Shown: positions 1-12,283, numbered from the stretch's first letter. The stretch is 64,000 nt of DNA from Coptis chinensis (GCA_015680905.1 CM027385.1:24558501-24622500), one strand, 5' to 3'. The notes: generated by a model from the sequence alone, not told the origin. Made by a program: numbers and translations.

Positions 1-872
1 AATCCGGATATAATAACAGGCACTTACATGCATTGTACATTGCTTTAAATCATCAATGAGTGAGATTCATTTATGAATCAACAAACTCGATGGATTGGGT
101 AATGACATTGTATGTAAGGTGTACTGTTGATTATAGAAGGAATCTGTGTCCCGCAAGAAGTCGGGTTGATGATGTCCCCTTGAGGAGCTCAAAAAGATTG
201 TCATGTAAACCATGCAGGTGGATTTATTCCGACATGAGAATGAGGTTGAGTGGTACTACTCAAGGACATAAGAAATTGATTAATGTAGTTGTCAGTAACT
301 TAACTTAATCAACGGACATTCGATATCTTAAACACGGGGAGATCAACGAGCATATAATATGGAGCCCATAAACGCTGACACGAAATTTAGGATTAGGGTG
401 GTAGTGCAACAATGTCCTTTAGTGGAATAAGCCATTTGTTGACGGACTTGGGCCGTGTGTTCTGGGCGAACATGGAAAGGCCAAGCCCGTTAGGAGGCCC
501 AACCCTAATTTCTCCTCATGAACCCTGTTGTAGCCTATAAATAGAATACTTTCTCTTTGGCCGAAATTCACTATTCATCTGAACAGAAAAAGAGGCAAGG
601 AAAGTTAGATCCAAAATTGGATCTAGCTTTGTGAGAAAGAAGGGGATTGGTAGATCGTTGTCCACACAACGACCAATCTATTCTAAAGGAATACAAAAGA
701 AGATCAAGGGGTTGATTGTTGATTCGGATTCATAAAGCTTGGATTCTCAGAGTTATCTAGACCGATTCTCAAAGGTATGTTTTCCAATCACAAATCGTGG
801 ACACCCATTAATTCCGCTGCGCTTGGTGTTCGCGGTTTGTAGAAATAGTCATTCTGAATAACGGTTCCTATA
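1..872 (+). repeat. Truncated LTR-like segment of an unidentified retroelement
   Basis: No coding region is convincing here. A TATA box (536-542, TATAAAT) is followed by a leader-like stretch. Near 810-840 there is a TTCCGCTGCGCTTGG-type run of the kind often seen in R/U5 parts of plant copia LTRs. This looks like the promoter and R/U5 part of an LTR, with its end lost where element A begins at 873. No matching second copy was found in the window, so it could be a solo or truncated LTR, or part of an element lying mostly to the left. Confidence 0.4.
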
Positions 873-3800
873 GGATCGACACTGTAGCCAATTCCTTCTC
901 AGTTTTGGAGACAAAGTTGGACTCTGAAAGAAGTCTATTTGTATTAGGAAACAAATGACGGTTTGGAATGCTTCTAGAGCTCATTGTAACCTCTATAAAT
1001 AGAGGACCTAAGTGCCTCATGTAATTTGCCAATTCACTTATATTCTTGTCTCCAGAACTTGAGGCAGAGAGAGATTAATAATAAAAGATCGGTTTTAACT
1101 AGCTGAGTCTTAATAAATTAGTCTTTATAGTCTTATGTTCTTCGACTCTTCTTCTTCTCGTTCTTCGTGTTCTTCCTTCTTTATGGAAGGCTAATCTTCT
1201 CCTTCAAGGGAGAAGATGAAGCCGGTGCTTAAGGTTTAATGATTCTTCTGGTTCATGGTGTTCTTCAATCAGGTTAGTTCTTTATGTTTTTAGTTCACTA
1301 CTACATAAAATGTCATATACCACTGTTTTTTACAGTGGTAAAAAGGCTTTTACTACTGTTTCTAAACCGTGGTATCAGCTGGGGTGGTAAATATTTCTAG
1401 AAAAACCGTGGTATAAACTTCTACTTATTAACCACGATTTAGTCTAGAACCGTGGTAATAAGGTTTTCAAAACCGTGGTATATGACCATTACGAAGTTCT
1501 GATATTATGAGAAACCGTGGTATAAAGTCACCATATTAGCCACGGTTTTTCCAGAATAGTGGTATATTCACCATATTTGAAAAAAATACCCTGATTATTT
1601 AAATATTTCAATCACATAATAACTTTAGAAAATAATTATGCGTATCACATTCCACTTCATCACAAATTTAAAACACCATGATCCACCACATAACTAATTT
1701 TAAAACACCCAAAAATAATTCATTCCCAATCGAAAATTCATATTCTAATTAATACTAATATAATATAAAGAACCTCCAAACCTACTCACTCTATCTTGTT
1801 CTGTATTCCAAATTGTATTGCAATGGAAGAATAACAAAAGAAAAAAAAAATGTAAATCTATATAACTTCACCAAGAACATTCTCTTATATGTTGGCATTC
1901 TTGTCTCAAGAGCATTCAGCCAAGACCAAGCAATGTTAATTTGATCACCCTATAAAAGAAATAGTTGTGATTAGAAAATAAAAAAGGTATAAGTAAAACA
2001 ATTTAGAAATTGTATAACCAACCACTTACGATACCTTGTTAAGTCATTGGTTCCTTAAGATTCTTGAAGTATGATTAGTTGGTTGCGACGCATAATCTAT
2101 AATCTGCCAAGATAATAATTGTTGCATACTCGTGAAGAAACATCTTGTTAAGTGAAAAATAAATTAATAAGAAATAGAAAAAATCAAAAACATTATATAA
2201 AAACAAGAAGCTCTCATTCATTTAATCAATCTTAAATCTAGATGAGGTTGCATTTATGATTGAAATAACTAGAATTAGAGTTACTCTTTATAGCTTTAAT
2301 ACACTTTAGGAAAGAAATCATTTCCAAACCTTCATAAAAATATGAAGTCAAAAGTACTTCTAAAAAATTGTAAGCTAGGCATCTTACCTGTCCATAAGTT
2401 GACCGGAATTCAGTTAGTATCCAATAAAGAGTTCGTGTGAAGCCAATCAAATGCTTTCACCTACATATGTACATGGTCTTGACATCAAACAATTTAACTG
2501 CAAATATATAAAATTTCAACTGAATCACTACAACTAACATGCATACACATCTAGTCTTCATTCCCGAATACTATTTTTTCTTACTCGCCCACACCTGCAT
2601 GAGACTAGGACAAATACCTGTAACTAACCGATATGGTGGGATTGTGAGGATTGAGGTCAGGCTAGTAGTGTAGCTTGAGTTGATTAGCATGGAGTACCAC
2701 AAAAGGCCATATGAGCAGTACAAAGTGACCGAAGTACGGTGGTCATTGTGTTGTGTCCTGCATGTTAAACAAGCAATCCGATTTAATAAGATTGTAAAAG
2801 AACCACTTTCCATTCTCCCCAGTATACAAACCTGATAAGATCTCTTCTATCACTTACTGTGTGAAAATAATAAAGTGGAGAAGCTAAATCTGCAATAAGA
2901 GCACAAGACATCAGACACCATTATTTTTAAGTTTCGAAGATCAGAGTATGTAAGAAGGTGGTATATTAGTGAGTTAAGAAGAAGTAAAGAAAGGAATAGA
3001 GTTCACAATCTAGTTATGGTAATACTTTTTCATCTATTACAAAAATGAAGCACAGACATTAGGAAATCTAATTGTTATACAATTTATAACACTTTGAAAC
3101 TTTGACCAATATATTGTTATAACTTGACTTTTACCGATAAAGAATAAAATAAAATTATATTGACACATACTAAGAAGTAAGAACCATATCTCTTTAGCAT
3201 ATAAATTTAACATGGTTTGCATTCCCTAGTATGAGCTGCAAAAAATATCAAAGAAGCAATTGAAGTGCTCTATCTAGCGCAAAATCCATTAAACCTGTAA
3301 TCAAGATATAGAGTAATCCCTCAAAAAACATAATTTCTACATGTACAGAGGCATAACTCAAGAGAATTTGTAAACCAAGCTAGTATTACGAACTATGTTA
3401 ATATTAGCAGTTACGATTACAGTCTAAAAACACACCAGAAAATTGTTACAACCTATTCTCTTGGAGGCCCCCTGAACCCATTTTTGTTTATGTTATCCAC
3501 ACAACTGTGGTGTAAATGGCCAAAGAAAAGACCAGCCACCCGAATTCAACCTTTAAAATGGAACTACTCAAGAAGTCCAGAATCAGTAAATGGTAGAGTA
3601 AGATCCACAATCCATGTATGGTTTGTGACTATAACATGTCTCCTACTATAACGTCAAATGCCTATAACGATCAATAAACAGATAACTATTAGAAGCAACG
3701 ACATACAGTAACATTACAAGCCTCAAATGAATTTTCTAACTTGAAACTCACAGCATTCGCATTCGTGATCAATTTATAAGCTCATTATCTTGGAGATCAT

Positions 3801-5939
3801 TAATTATAAGACATATACTAAAAATAAAAAACAAAGACATATGGAATAGTTAATAGAAGTAAAAGTAAATAACAGACCTTGATGAGCACACACACACACA
3901 TATACTCCTCCAAGAATAGATGTGATCCCCTTCCTTTACTTCCTCCCTTCCAATCTTATTAGATAGCAGTCACGTCTCTCGCTCTCTCTCCTCACAGTTA
4001 CTATCTATCTTGAAATCAGTTCGACTATCCATTGGTCTTAAGCAACATGTTATAAAGTGCAACGAGAAGGAATGAAACTTCAGACCTGCCAAAGAGTCCA
4101 ACTTAACACAATTTAACAACTATCAATGTTATTTTCAACATCTTGTCCCAACTAATTTCATATTTGACAGCAGTTAAACGATTCGAAGACTATTGCCATC
4201 TATTATCCTTTATATCGTATCATGCCTAATTTCTAAACTTGACAAAGATTTCAGTATATTACAACCAGTCTTTTTTTCAAAGAGCCAGAAAAATCCCAAA
4301 TTGGAACATTTAAGAAATAAAACAAACCTTTGCATAATTATAAAAACCGCTAAACAACATTACTAACAACATCACCAGACAAGGGTGTGAACTTAAAATG
4401 AAAAACCTAAATCCAGAAAAGCATCAAAAGTCAAAACAAACACATTAAGACCACTCCAGCCAACCCACACATACATTAAATCAAACACATTAAGAGCAAG
4501 ACAAGCTATTTAGAGAACAACCAACCCACTACAGTGAATTCATCACAAAGAAACAAAACCTAAATCCTAAATCGTCAATTAGGTATCCAACTCTCTCAAA
4601 TTTGATTGGCAAGAAGTCTAGTAATTAGATTTTCTCAGACGACAAACATAGATTAAACACCAGAAATTTCGAAGTGAAAATGAGAAATTCTAACTGATAA
4701 ACTTTCTATATGTAATTAAAAAATAAAACTTTGAATTTCAAAGTATAAATGAGAAATTCTTACTAGATGAGAATGAAGAAAAATTAAAAACGAAGCAGGC
4801 ACAAAACAAGAAGCTCACAACCTGATGAAACAAACACACTGATCTCTTAAAGTTCGGGATCGAGAAATTGGCCCTAAAGTTAATGGAAGTTGCAGAAGAA
4901 AATTGAAAGCCTGAGTGCTAACGGTTTAGAGCGAGTGGAACTTCATTTTTTTTTTCTTTTTCTGTTTCGATATAAATTCTTCTATCCCCACGGGATTTTA
5001 ATTTGCCGAAATATAAACCACTGTTTGCCAGGAAACCGTGGGATACTCCATAACTGAAAAATGGAAAACGAATGGGCCGTGGTATAATCTAACAAGATGT
5101 CACGGTTTCTATAAATTAGTGGTATAAACTAACATCCAAAAAATTAGATGAATTTCTACCGTGGTATATGGGTCTTTCTGTATTAGTGGTTATTAGTTCC
5201 ATTGCCCAGACTAGGGGATGGAAGTATAGATTAAGGTTTTTATTTATTGCAATCGAATATCATGCTAGTTTAGGGTTGTATTTATTGCAATTGAATATTT
5301 GTTAGTAACATGATTTTATTTATTGCAATTGAATACAATGCTAGAATAGAGTTTTATTTATTCTAATTAAATATTATACTATTATTCTCTACTTTTCTTC
5401 TAGTTGTGTATTATTTTAGAGTAAGGGAAGTATTCCTTGTGTTTGCCTTAGATGGTGATTCATTGAATATCTACCCAAGCTCACATAAAAAGAAAGAAGA
5501 TACTAGTAACATGAATATAGGAACAACCTTAAGTAGAGTTATTCGTTAATGATGTTTCGTCCAAGAGGGCATCGGCACTCGCTCGATTGCCTAATTGTAG
5601 TTTACGTGTGAGAACAACCATGAAGTAGAAGGTCATAGATCAAAAGTATTGGTGGATTCTAATCTCTTGAATTCCCTCTCTTATAAATTTTCAATAGTTT
5701 AGTTTAGTTTAGCATTAGAATCTACAATATCTATAATAATAGTTTTTAATCCCTCAAATCCCATTTTCAGTCCTGTCCTTCATATAAACATACACTTAAA
5801 AGTGGAACGATACCCTACTCATCCTTTACTCATTGAGGGATAATTAGGTTTTGATACACTTCTATTTTGTTCAACGACCATCATCTATCTACATCATCCA
5901 TATATCATCTCATCTCATACACAAAAAGAGGCAAGGTCA
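873..5939 (+). repeat. 5' LTR of element A, truncated and split by CACTA-1
   Basis: The LTR is present as 873-1295 and 5189-5939, matching 16685-17861 of the 3' LTR almost base for base. The first roughly 415 bp of the LTR (16269-16684 in the 3' copy) are missing, and unrelated LTR-like DNA abuts at 873. A TATA box (CTCTATAAATAG, about 991-1002) lies in the retained part. The LTR ends in CA at 5939, next to the primer-binding site. Confidence 0.85.
1296..5188. mobile_element. CACTA-1: non-autonomous CACTA (En/Spm-like) transposon, 3893 bp
   Basis: The left end begins CACTACTACA and the right end finishes GTATTAGTG, an imperfect terminal inverted repeat. The 3-bp target duplication GTT lies at 1293-1295 and 5189-5191. 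The 3' LTR of element A holds the empty site at about 17100-17120 (TTTTTAGTTATTAGTTTC), which fixes both borders. Subterminal regions (about 1310-1570 and 5020-5170) carry many short repeats of the type ACCGTGGTATA and CCACGGTTT in both orientations, as expected for transposase-binding repeats. No transposase is recognisable inside. The interior is AT-rich with small ORFs I do not recognise, plus a CA/CT-rich simple-repeat patch near 3888-3990. Confidence 0.88.
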
Positions 5940-5941
5940 AA

Positions 5942-5954
5942 TGGCGCCGCTGCC
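5942..5954 (+). other. Primer-binding site of element A
   Basis: TGGCGCCGCTGCC starts two bases after the LTR end. It resembles the Athila primer site complementary to the 3' end of tRNA-Asp; homology breaks down after 13 bases. Confidence 0.7.
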
Positions 5955-6500
5955 ATTTTAAGTTGTTTATGTTTAACGTTTTCTTTCAAGATTAGAATTT
6001 TGGATCTTGAGGTAATTTTAGCCGCATCATCCATCCTTTTAAGAAAGAAAAAAGCTTGAAGGACATCTCGAAGACAAGATCTACCATCCAGGTTAGTCGA
6101 ATCTTCATTCTTTTTATTTCATTCTTAGTATAGTTGCATTGTAGTTTAGTTTTATTGATTTCTAGTATAATTGCATTTAGGACCTTTTCAACAATTGAAG
6201 TTGTAAGCCAACACAGTGAAACATCAAACTCTAGTGTTTCTTGTCTGAATCTTGAAAAACGGACTATCGTCTGTAGGCCGTGGTACTTAAGCAATCCAAG
6301 TTATTCACCATAACCCTAGAAGAGACAGCTTTAGACAACGGGCGAGATACTAGCTGCAAAGCCCAACCCAGTTGAAGGAAAGTAGTTTTGCATATTAGTA
6401 TAATTTAGAATAATTGCATATTAGTTTAATTGCATTCAAGCATAGTAGGATAGTTTTTCATCATCTTCGCATAGCAAGAATACTAGACAAGATTGATTCA

Positions 6501-7559
6501 ATGGCCACACGCAATGATGGAGGTGTTGTGGACCTGAATAATCCTGAAGCTATCCCACACATGCAAGCACAACAGAGGAAGAAGCTGAGCGATTTCTATT
6601 TGCCAATCATTAGAGACCCACCCAGCAATATCGTTTTTCCAGAGACAGAAGCTAACCAGTTTGAACTTAGAGCATCAATAATCTTTATGCTTCCGGAGTT
6701 CAATGGTTCAGACAATGTTCAGCCATATGTTCACATGAACAAATTTCTATCGATCCTCGAAACTTTCAAGAACCAGAATATCAAAGATGAGAGTATCAAG
6801 TTGATTCTTTTTCCGCTCTCACTCGAAGGTAAAGCCTCCGAATGGTTAACTGCACAGCCGATCAATTCAATAGACAACTGGGAGAAGTTGAGAACAAAGT
6901 TTATGAATAAGTTCTACTCACCCCAGAAGACAGATGCCATGCAGCAAGCCATCAACAATTTCAAAGGGAAGGTGGATCAAGAATATCATCAAAGGCTGGA
7001 GAAATTCAATAATCGCTAGTCTCGTGTCCACATCATGGATAATGACAAGAGCACTGTTGGCTCATTTTTCTATCGAGGACTCTCGATGATGAACAAGCAG
7101 ATGATACAGTCAATGCACAAAGGCAAGTTTATATTAATGGATGGAGATGAAGCTTACAACTTTTTTGAGAATTTAGCTGAAGAAACACAACAATGGACTA
7201 CTAGCAACGAGGATGTCGCTAGCATGGAGGGGGAGCCAAATCAATTTGGTTACCAAGCACATGAACAATCAGATCAAGAACTGAAGTCTACATTGGCCAG
7301 CCTGGCCACCAGCATTGAAACTTTGAGTAAGAAATTCAATCAGTTCTCCATGAATCCCTCCAAAATTAACAAGTCTCAAGCTAAATCTCTCCCAGTCATG
7401 CAAGCTAGCCGATACTGTGAAGTTTGTTCAGACACTTCCCATGCAACTCTAGAATGTCCTGGTTACTATCAACATGCATCAGTTGGAGAGTACAATGTGA
7501 ACTCATTTCAGAGGGCCAACCAAGGTGGTAATAACTTTCAAGGTAATTATTGGAGATAG
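6501..7559 (+). pseudogene. Gag, N-terminal part, of element A (one internal stop)
   Basis: Reading starts at ATG 6501 (MATRNDGGVVDLNNPEAI). This is the nucleocapsid/capsid polyprotein that packages the RNA genome. A retrotransposon gag core is visible at about residues 95-170, with the typical FPLSLEGKASEWL run followed by a WEKLRTKFMNKFYSP block. One in-frame TAG at 7017-7019 interrupts it, where related proteins usually have a Trp; the same frame then continues from 7035 to a second TAG at 7557. Thirty bases later the CACTA-2 transposon interrupts the gene. A Cys/His cluster (CEVCSDTSHATLEC, encoded near 7420-7455) fits a CX2CX4HX4C zinc knuckle. Broken by stops and by the insertion. Confidence 0.85.
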
Positions 7560-7599
7560 AACGCTGGGCCTCAAGATCAAAGTTACACTACAACAAATA

Positions 7600-7970
7600 T
7601 GACATATGACATCACTAATTTTAGATCACTTTCAGCGAAGTGATGTCATATGAAAACTATGACATCACTTTTATTAGCATGTGATGTAATAATTATCACA
7701 ATCTTTTTTTAACATCACTTATTTAAAAGGATGATGTAGTAGAGTTGTACAACATCATTTTAATAAGTGATGTCGTGATAGTGATATAGTAACACCTTTT
7801 TACGTCAATCGCCATGTCACTTATGAAGTGATGTAATATCTATGTATTCAACATCATTTTAAATGTGTTGTCACTCACCGTGTCACTTATAAAGTGATAT
7901 AATATCTATATATTTAACATCACTTTAAAAGTGAATTTGCCAAGTTTTCGAAATCACTTATAATGTGACT
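7600..7970. repeat. Left subterminal repeat region of CACTA-2
   Basis: Irregular copies of ACATCACTT and AAGTGATGT, often as facing pairs 10-30 bp apart, run from the left end. The same motif dominates the right end of the transposon, which supports a role as transposase-binding repeats. Confidence 0.8.
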
Positions 7971-8284
7971 TCCAGAAGTATTATTATTAATATACCTCTT
8001 AATTAAGTTAATTAGTTAGAAAAAAACATATAAAAAATTAGGTTAAATAGAAATGAAACAGGTGGACGCTGGTTTGCTAGACTAGCCGCCCTTAAATGAA
8101 AAATAAAAAATAAAAAACCGCCACCAATACCCAAAAGGCTTAAACCCTCTAAGCAAGGCCCGGTCCATAGATTTAGATTTGTAATACCTAATACATACGA
8201 AGAACAAAATTAAGAATGGAACTCGCCCTCACTTCAAAATTTTAGGGATTTTAGTTTGCTAAAGGGAGAGATACTGGTAAAAGG

Positions 8285-9775
8285 TTGGTGGTTCTTGATG
8301 AAGTGGACAAAAGAGATATTGTCATTCCTGCCAATGACTCTGTTATTCGAGGTGTCTCCAAAGATATTCGGTGCGATAAAGGCGATCAGATTCGGTTCAA
8401 ATCTAATGTTCTCGAGTTGAATCAGGTACGCTCTTTTTTTTACAAACTTATGTCGAAATCAAGCTTAAACAAAGCTTAAATTCACCAATTAAACTTTAAT
8501 CAACACTTGGTGTGTCAAGTTGTGCAGCAGGCCACTAGGCCGAGGGCACGTCTGCCTGGCATCAAAGGTTTCAATCACACACAATAATTGATATTCACAT
8601 TCCCACACAAGTCAATTAAAATTAGTGTGGACCTATGTGGCTATGTGCAAGGATGATATGATTGAACACTTGCATCGTGATAGTGGAATAGTTCTATTTT
8701 AGTGTATCTGTAAACATTCCTTAAAAGTGCAGTTTGACTTCTGTTCTGGTTTCTTGTTAAGTGAATCTTATTTGTGTTTTTTAATGATGTTTATGGTTTC
8801 AAACTCATCCTTTTTCCATTGGCAGATGTCTGAGTTACTCAACCAGAAATCTTTGATCCAAGGGAAAATTCCTTCTGGTTATTTAACTCTATATTTAAAT
8901 TAACTGGAGCCTGGCTAAAAGATACCACTGAAACAAAATATCTTGCTTTTGATGGTTACTTCATCTCCCTATACTATTTGCCCCTAACAACATCTCCTTT
9001 GGTCCTCCAAGATGAAGTAAAGAAGGATGTTGCACCTAATTGGGATCCTGGCGCACTATCAAGGTACTTATTTCTTAATTCACCCTGTATATATGAGTAA
9101 AGGAAACAAATATCGGTAGGTATTAGTACTTGTTCATGATTGCTCTACTTATCAGGTTCATCCAGAGGTATGGGACACACATAGTTGTCGGAATGGCAGT
9201 TGGGGGTCAAGATGTAGTTTGTGTTAGACAAAAACCTTCATCCTCCATTCCCCCCCCCCGACCTGAAAAGCACTTGGAGGATCTTGGAGATTCTTGGTTT
9301 TCAGATGGAAGAAGTCTTTCTCCACATCAAAGACAAACTAGAGAAAAACAAAAGGTATCATCCTTTCATTTCAGAGTATGACTTTCTTCTCAACATCTCA
9401 TGTATATTTACTATTGATATATGTAGTTCTTTATATAGGTTCCAGATGTATTCCACCGTATCTTGCAAGCAAACACCATGCAATTGACCAGCATTATAGA
9501 AACATCAAGCAAGGATGTTAGTTCCGATATACCTTCTACTTTCTGATTTAGGCGTCTGAGCTTGTGTTAAAATCTTAACAAGTTTGGTTCATTCCTAATA
9601 GGGCCTTGCTATTGTTTGCTCAAAAAAAGGAGGAGATGTGTTTCTGCACAATCACTACCAATGGCTCCAGACAGTGTCCGCTAACCCAGATGCAAAACTT
9701 TTTAAGTTTGTCCCAATTACTTCTCTTCTTTCGGGAATCTCAACCACCGCTTTTGTTCCAGGACTTGCTAACTGA
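8285..9775 (+). pseudogene. Captured MACPF-domain gene piece (CAD1/NSL1-like)
   Basis: Exon-like blocks read as the N-terminal half of a plant MACPF (membrane attack complex/perforin domain) protein of the CAD1/NSL1 type, a family that restrains cell death and immune signalling. Block 1 ends at 8425 before GT (VLDE...KRDIVIP, then IRCDKGDQIRFKSNVLELNQ). Block 2, 8826-9063, begins MSELLNQKS and contains IQGKIPSGY. Block 3, 9156-9354, includes RYGTHIVVGMAVGGQDVV and KHLEDLGD. A further piece starts at 9439 (VPDVFHRILQANTMQ), and the last piece near 9600-9775 reads GLAIVCSKKGGDVFLH and FKFVPITSLLSGI. GT and AG signals flank most blocks, so genomic DNA was captured, not cDNA. Frameshifts, a stop in block 2 and the lack of the C-terminal half make it a non-functional fragment. 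Confidence 0.85.
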
Positions 9776-9910
9776 CAAGTTGTTCTATGTGCTTGTATTG
9801 TGTAAGCACATCACATCCCACTATTTGTAGCTCACAGAGAGGGCTTTCTTTAAACGAGGGGAAGGCTTTATATAGAGGGGTGGTTTCTTTAAGTTTTTGC
9901 TTTGTTTCAG

Positions 9911-11640
9911 GCATTGCTGCTGCACGAGATGTTCTAGGGAAGCAGGACCGTGTAGTGACTGTGATTAGCAATGTAACTACTATGGCTGGACAGATTTATG
10001 AGGCAATGAGCAATGCTGGATACTTGGATTCCAATATGGTAGTGATCTTAAATGGCAGCCGATACTCTTTACACCCAAAGCTAGAAGAGGGCTCCAAGAC
10101 AACAATCAGTGCTTTATCTACCACTCTTAGCAAGCTCTAATCCAGTAAATCATTTCGAAAGTTTAGAGAGGCTGCTAAGGTACTCTTCTTGGTTTTCCTT
10201 AGAGCATATTGGAGTGGTTTTTCATCACGAATTTACTGGATTGGAGCTGGTTCAATCTCATGCCATTTTTGTTGTGCAAGAGGGACAAAGAGCTTGTGGT
10301 TGTTCATGCTGGCATGGAAATGGATCCATCACTTCAATTATTTCATGCAAGCTTCCCAGACATGTTTTTTGATGTGGGGATGGTCGAAAGCAACATCATG
10401 ACTTTTGTTCTTTGGTTTGTCTTGTGGGGGACTGAAGTCGTCCTGTGTTGTTCCATCCACATTTCTACAGAGAGCTTATGATCAGGTTATCCTTCTTATT
10501 ACTCTAAACTTGAGCATGTGTTTGATTAATTAGAAACTTCCGATGACATCTGCAATGTTATATCTATGCTAGACTACTAGTTCTACTTAATCTACTTGGA
10601 ATAGCATGAACATTTTCGAGCATGTAGGCAAGAAAATATAACATTGCCTTCTCTATGAATTTTTTTTTCTCATTAAATACTTATGGTGAGGGATAAAGAA
10701 GTCATGATTAGGGATAAAGTAACTTCTGACGTGAAATAAATCAAATATCCTAAAAGTAATAATTTGATCTTTCTATGCCAACCAAAAATAGCCCAATTCC
10801 ACATTCCTTTTCATATGCAAGTAGAATCTATACCATACTGATTGAACAATTCCATGCACAAATATTGGATAGTTTCACAGATTGGATCCACTACATCAAT
10901 ATCATGATGCCTCATATTCTAGTGTTTTAACATATTTGCTTTAATATCCCAAATGGATACACAAGTATTTCTTGCGTAGAATATATATAAAATGCATGGT
11001 TACTTCTTGATTTTCTCCGTTCTATATTTTTAAAATCTTATAGTTGGAAGTAACACTCTCTCTCCCTCCCTCAACTTTTTGTTGTGGTCTTAGGTTGTCC
11101 ATGACGTGGATCGGCAAAAGGTACCAGTGTACAATTTCAACTGCTGGACTGGTTGGATCTGATGGTCCCACGCTTGGTGGGGAATTTGATATCACATTCA
11201 TGTCATGCTTGCCAAACATGATTGTCATGGCTCCAGCGGATGAGGTTGAGCTTGTAAACATGGTGGTGACTGCTGCCCATGTAGATGATAAACCCATTTG
11301 CTTCCGCTATCCAAGAGGTGCCGTTGGTGGGATGAACAGCTTTTATGCAATGGAATACCCCTGGAGGTAATTACTGTACATTATGTCTTTCATGTATGGA
11401 CTTCCAGAACACACGTCTGTTTGTGTGGACGTGTCAACATGTGAACTTACAGCTGAAATATCTTTGGCATAGCTCATGACACTGGTTCTACTGGTTTCCA
11501 AATTGGAAAAGGCAGGGTTCTTGTAGAGGGTAAAGATGTTGCTTTGCTTGGGTACGGGGTGATGGTTCAAAATTGCCTTAGGGCTCGATCTCTTCTTGCC
11601 AACCTTGGCATTCATGTAACTGTTGCAGATGCTCACAGTG
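9911..11640 (+). pseudogene. DXS: Captured 1-deoxy-D-xylulose-5-phosphate synthase (DXS) gene piece
   Basis: DXS is the thiamine-diphosphate enzyme that starts the plastid MEP isoprenoid pathway. Block 1 (9911-10179, preceded by AG and followed by GT) reads GIAAARDVLGKQD, then MAGQIYEAMSNAGYLDS and ALSTTLSKLQSS. Block 2 (about 10280-10480) has VVVHAGMEMDP, LFHASFPDMFFDVGM and a decayed stretch ending near RAYDQ. Block 3 (about 11090-11368) has [12 protein letters not shown], then after a frame change [29 protein letters not shown] and ICFRYPRG. Block 4 (about 11485-11638) has IGKGRVLVEGKDVALLGYG and ends TVADAHS. The N-terminal third, a proper YIGPVDGH loop and the C-terminus are missing, and frames are broken. 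Order and strand match a DXS gene. It lies directly after the MACPF piece, with no spacer beyond about 130 bp. Confidence 0.88.
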
Positions 11641-11959
11641 TAATATTTGTAATTGGAGATGATATTTGTATATAGTATAATATTTGTAATTGGAGATGAT
11701 ATTTGTGTGATTAATGTGATTTTAAGATACGTTTCATCTTTATTTGATGATAAATGACCAGGAAAATGGGGATGATATTGGCAATTTTATTTTTTTTATT
11801 ATTATTTTTTTATTATTTTGATAAATGGGACATCACTTTTAAAGTGATTTATAGAGTTATTTCACATCACTTTACAAGTAAATTGGAATCTGGATGAAAC
11901 GTCACTTCCTAAGTGATGTTAATCGGGCTTATTGATTTCACTTAAAAAGTGATGTTAAA

Positions 11960-12175
11960 CGTTATAACATTACTTGTGGACATCGATTAAAAAGTGATGC
12001 AAAGTTATAACATCACTTGTGGACATCAATTAAAAAGTGATGTGAAGTTATAACATCACTTGTGGACATCGATTAAAAAGTGATGAAAAGTTATAACATC
12101 ACTTGTGGACATCAATTAAAAAGTGATGTGAAGTAACATCACTTGTGGACATCGTTTAAAAAGTGATGTGGAAAA
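11960..12175. repeat. 43-bp tandem repeat at the right end of CACTA-2
   Basis: About five near-identical units of 43 bp follow each other, each containing ACATCACTTGTGGACATC, then an AAAAAGTGATG run. The penultimate unit is shortened by a few bases. Each unit pairs CATCACTT with AAGTGATG, so each can fold into a small hairpin. The left end of the transposon has the same motif but no such regular array. Confidence 0.85.
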
Positions 12176-12283
12176 CCCTGGCTTTTCACGTCTCCACCAG
12201 TTACATCACTTGCAAAAGTGACGTCGTATATTTTTGACATCACTTATAGAGTGATTTTAAATGTCTTTTCTGTTATAGCGTTA

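Larger units (their letters stand above)
7586..12280. mobile_element. CACTA-2: Pack-type CACTA transposon carrying pieces of two host genes, 4695 bp
   Basis: The element begins CACTACAACAAAT and ends TGTTATAGCG, an imperfect terminal inverted repeat, with the 3-bp target duplication TTA at 7583-7585 and 12281-12283. Both ends hold subterminal arrays of short repeats around the core ACATCACTT / AAGTGATGT, in both orientations (about 7600-7970 left, 11830-12260 right). Instead of a transposase, the interior carries two intron-containing gene pieces in plus orientation: a MACPF/CAD1-like piece (8285 to about 9775) and a DXS piece (9911-11640). It interrupts gag of element A; removing it with one TTA rejoins gag in frame. 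Confidence 0.9.

Noticed and set aside
568..615. AAAAAGAGGCAAGG shared with the end of the element A LTR
   Set aside because: Only about 14 bases match, the flanks do not align, and the shared stretch is A/G-rich, so homology of the two LTRs is not supported.
2238..3222. Minus-strand ORFs of 61-80 codons inside CACTA-1
   Set aside because: No recognisable domain, AT-rich composition and frequent stops nearby; chance ORFs are likely, and no captured gene could be named.
9130..9830. Stand-alone small genes in the ORFs of CACTA-2
   Set aside because: They are exons and introns of the captured MACPF piece read through splice sites.
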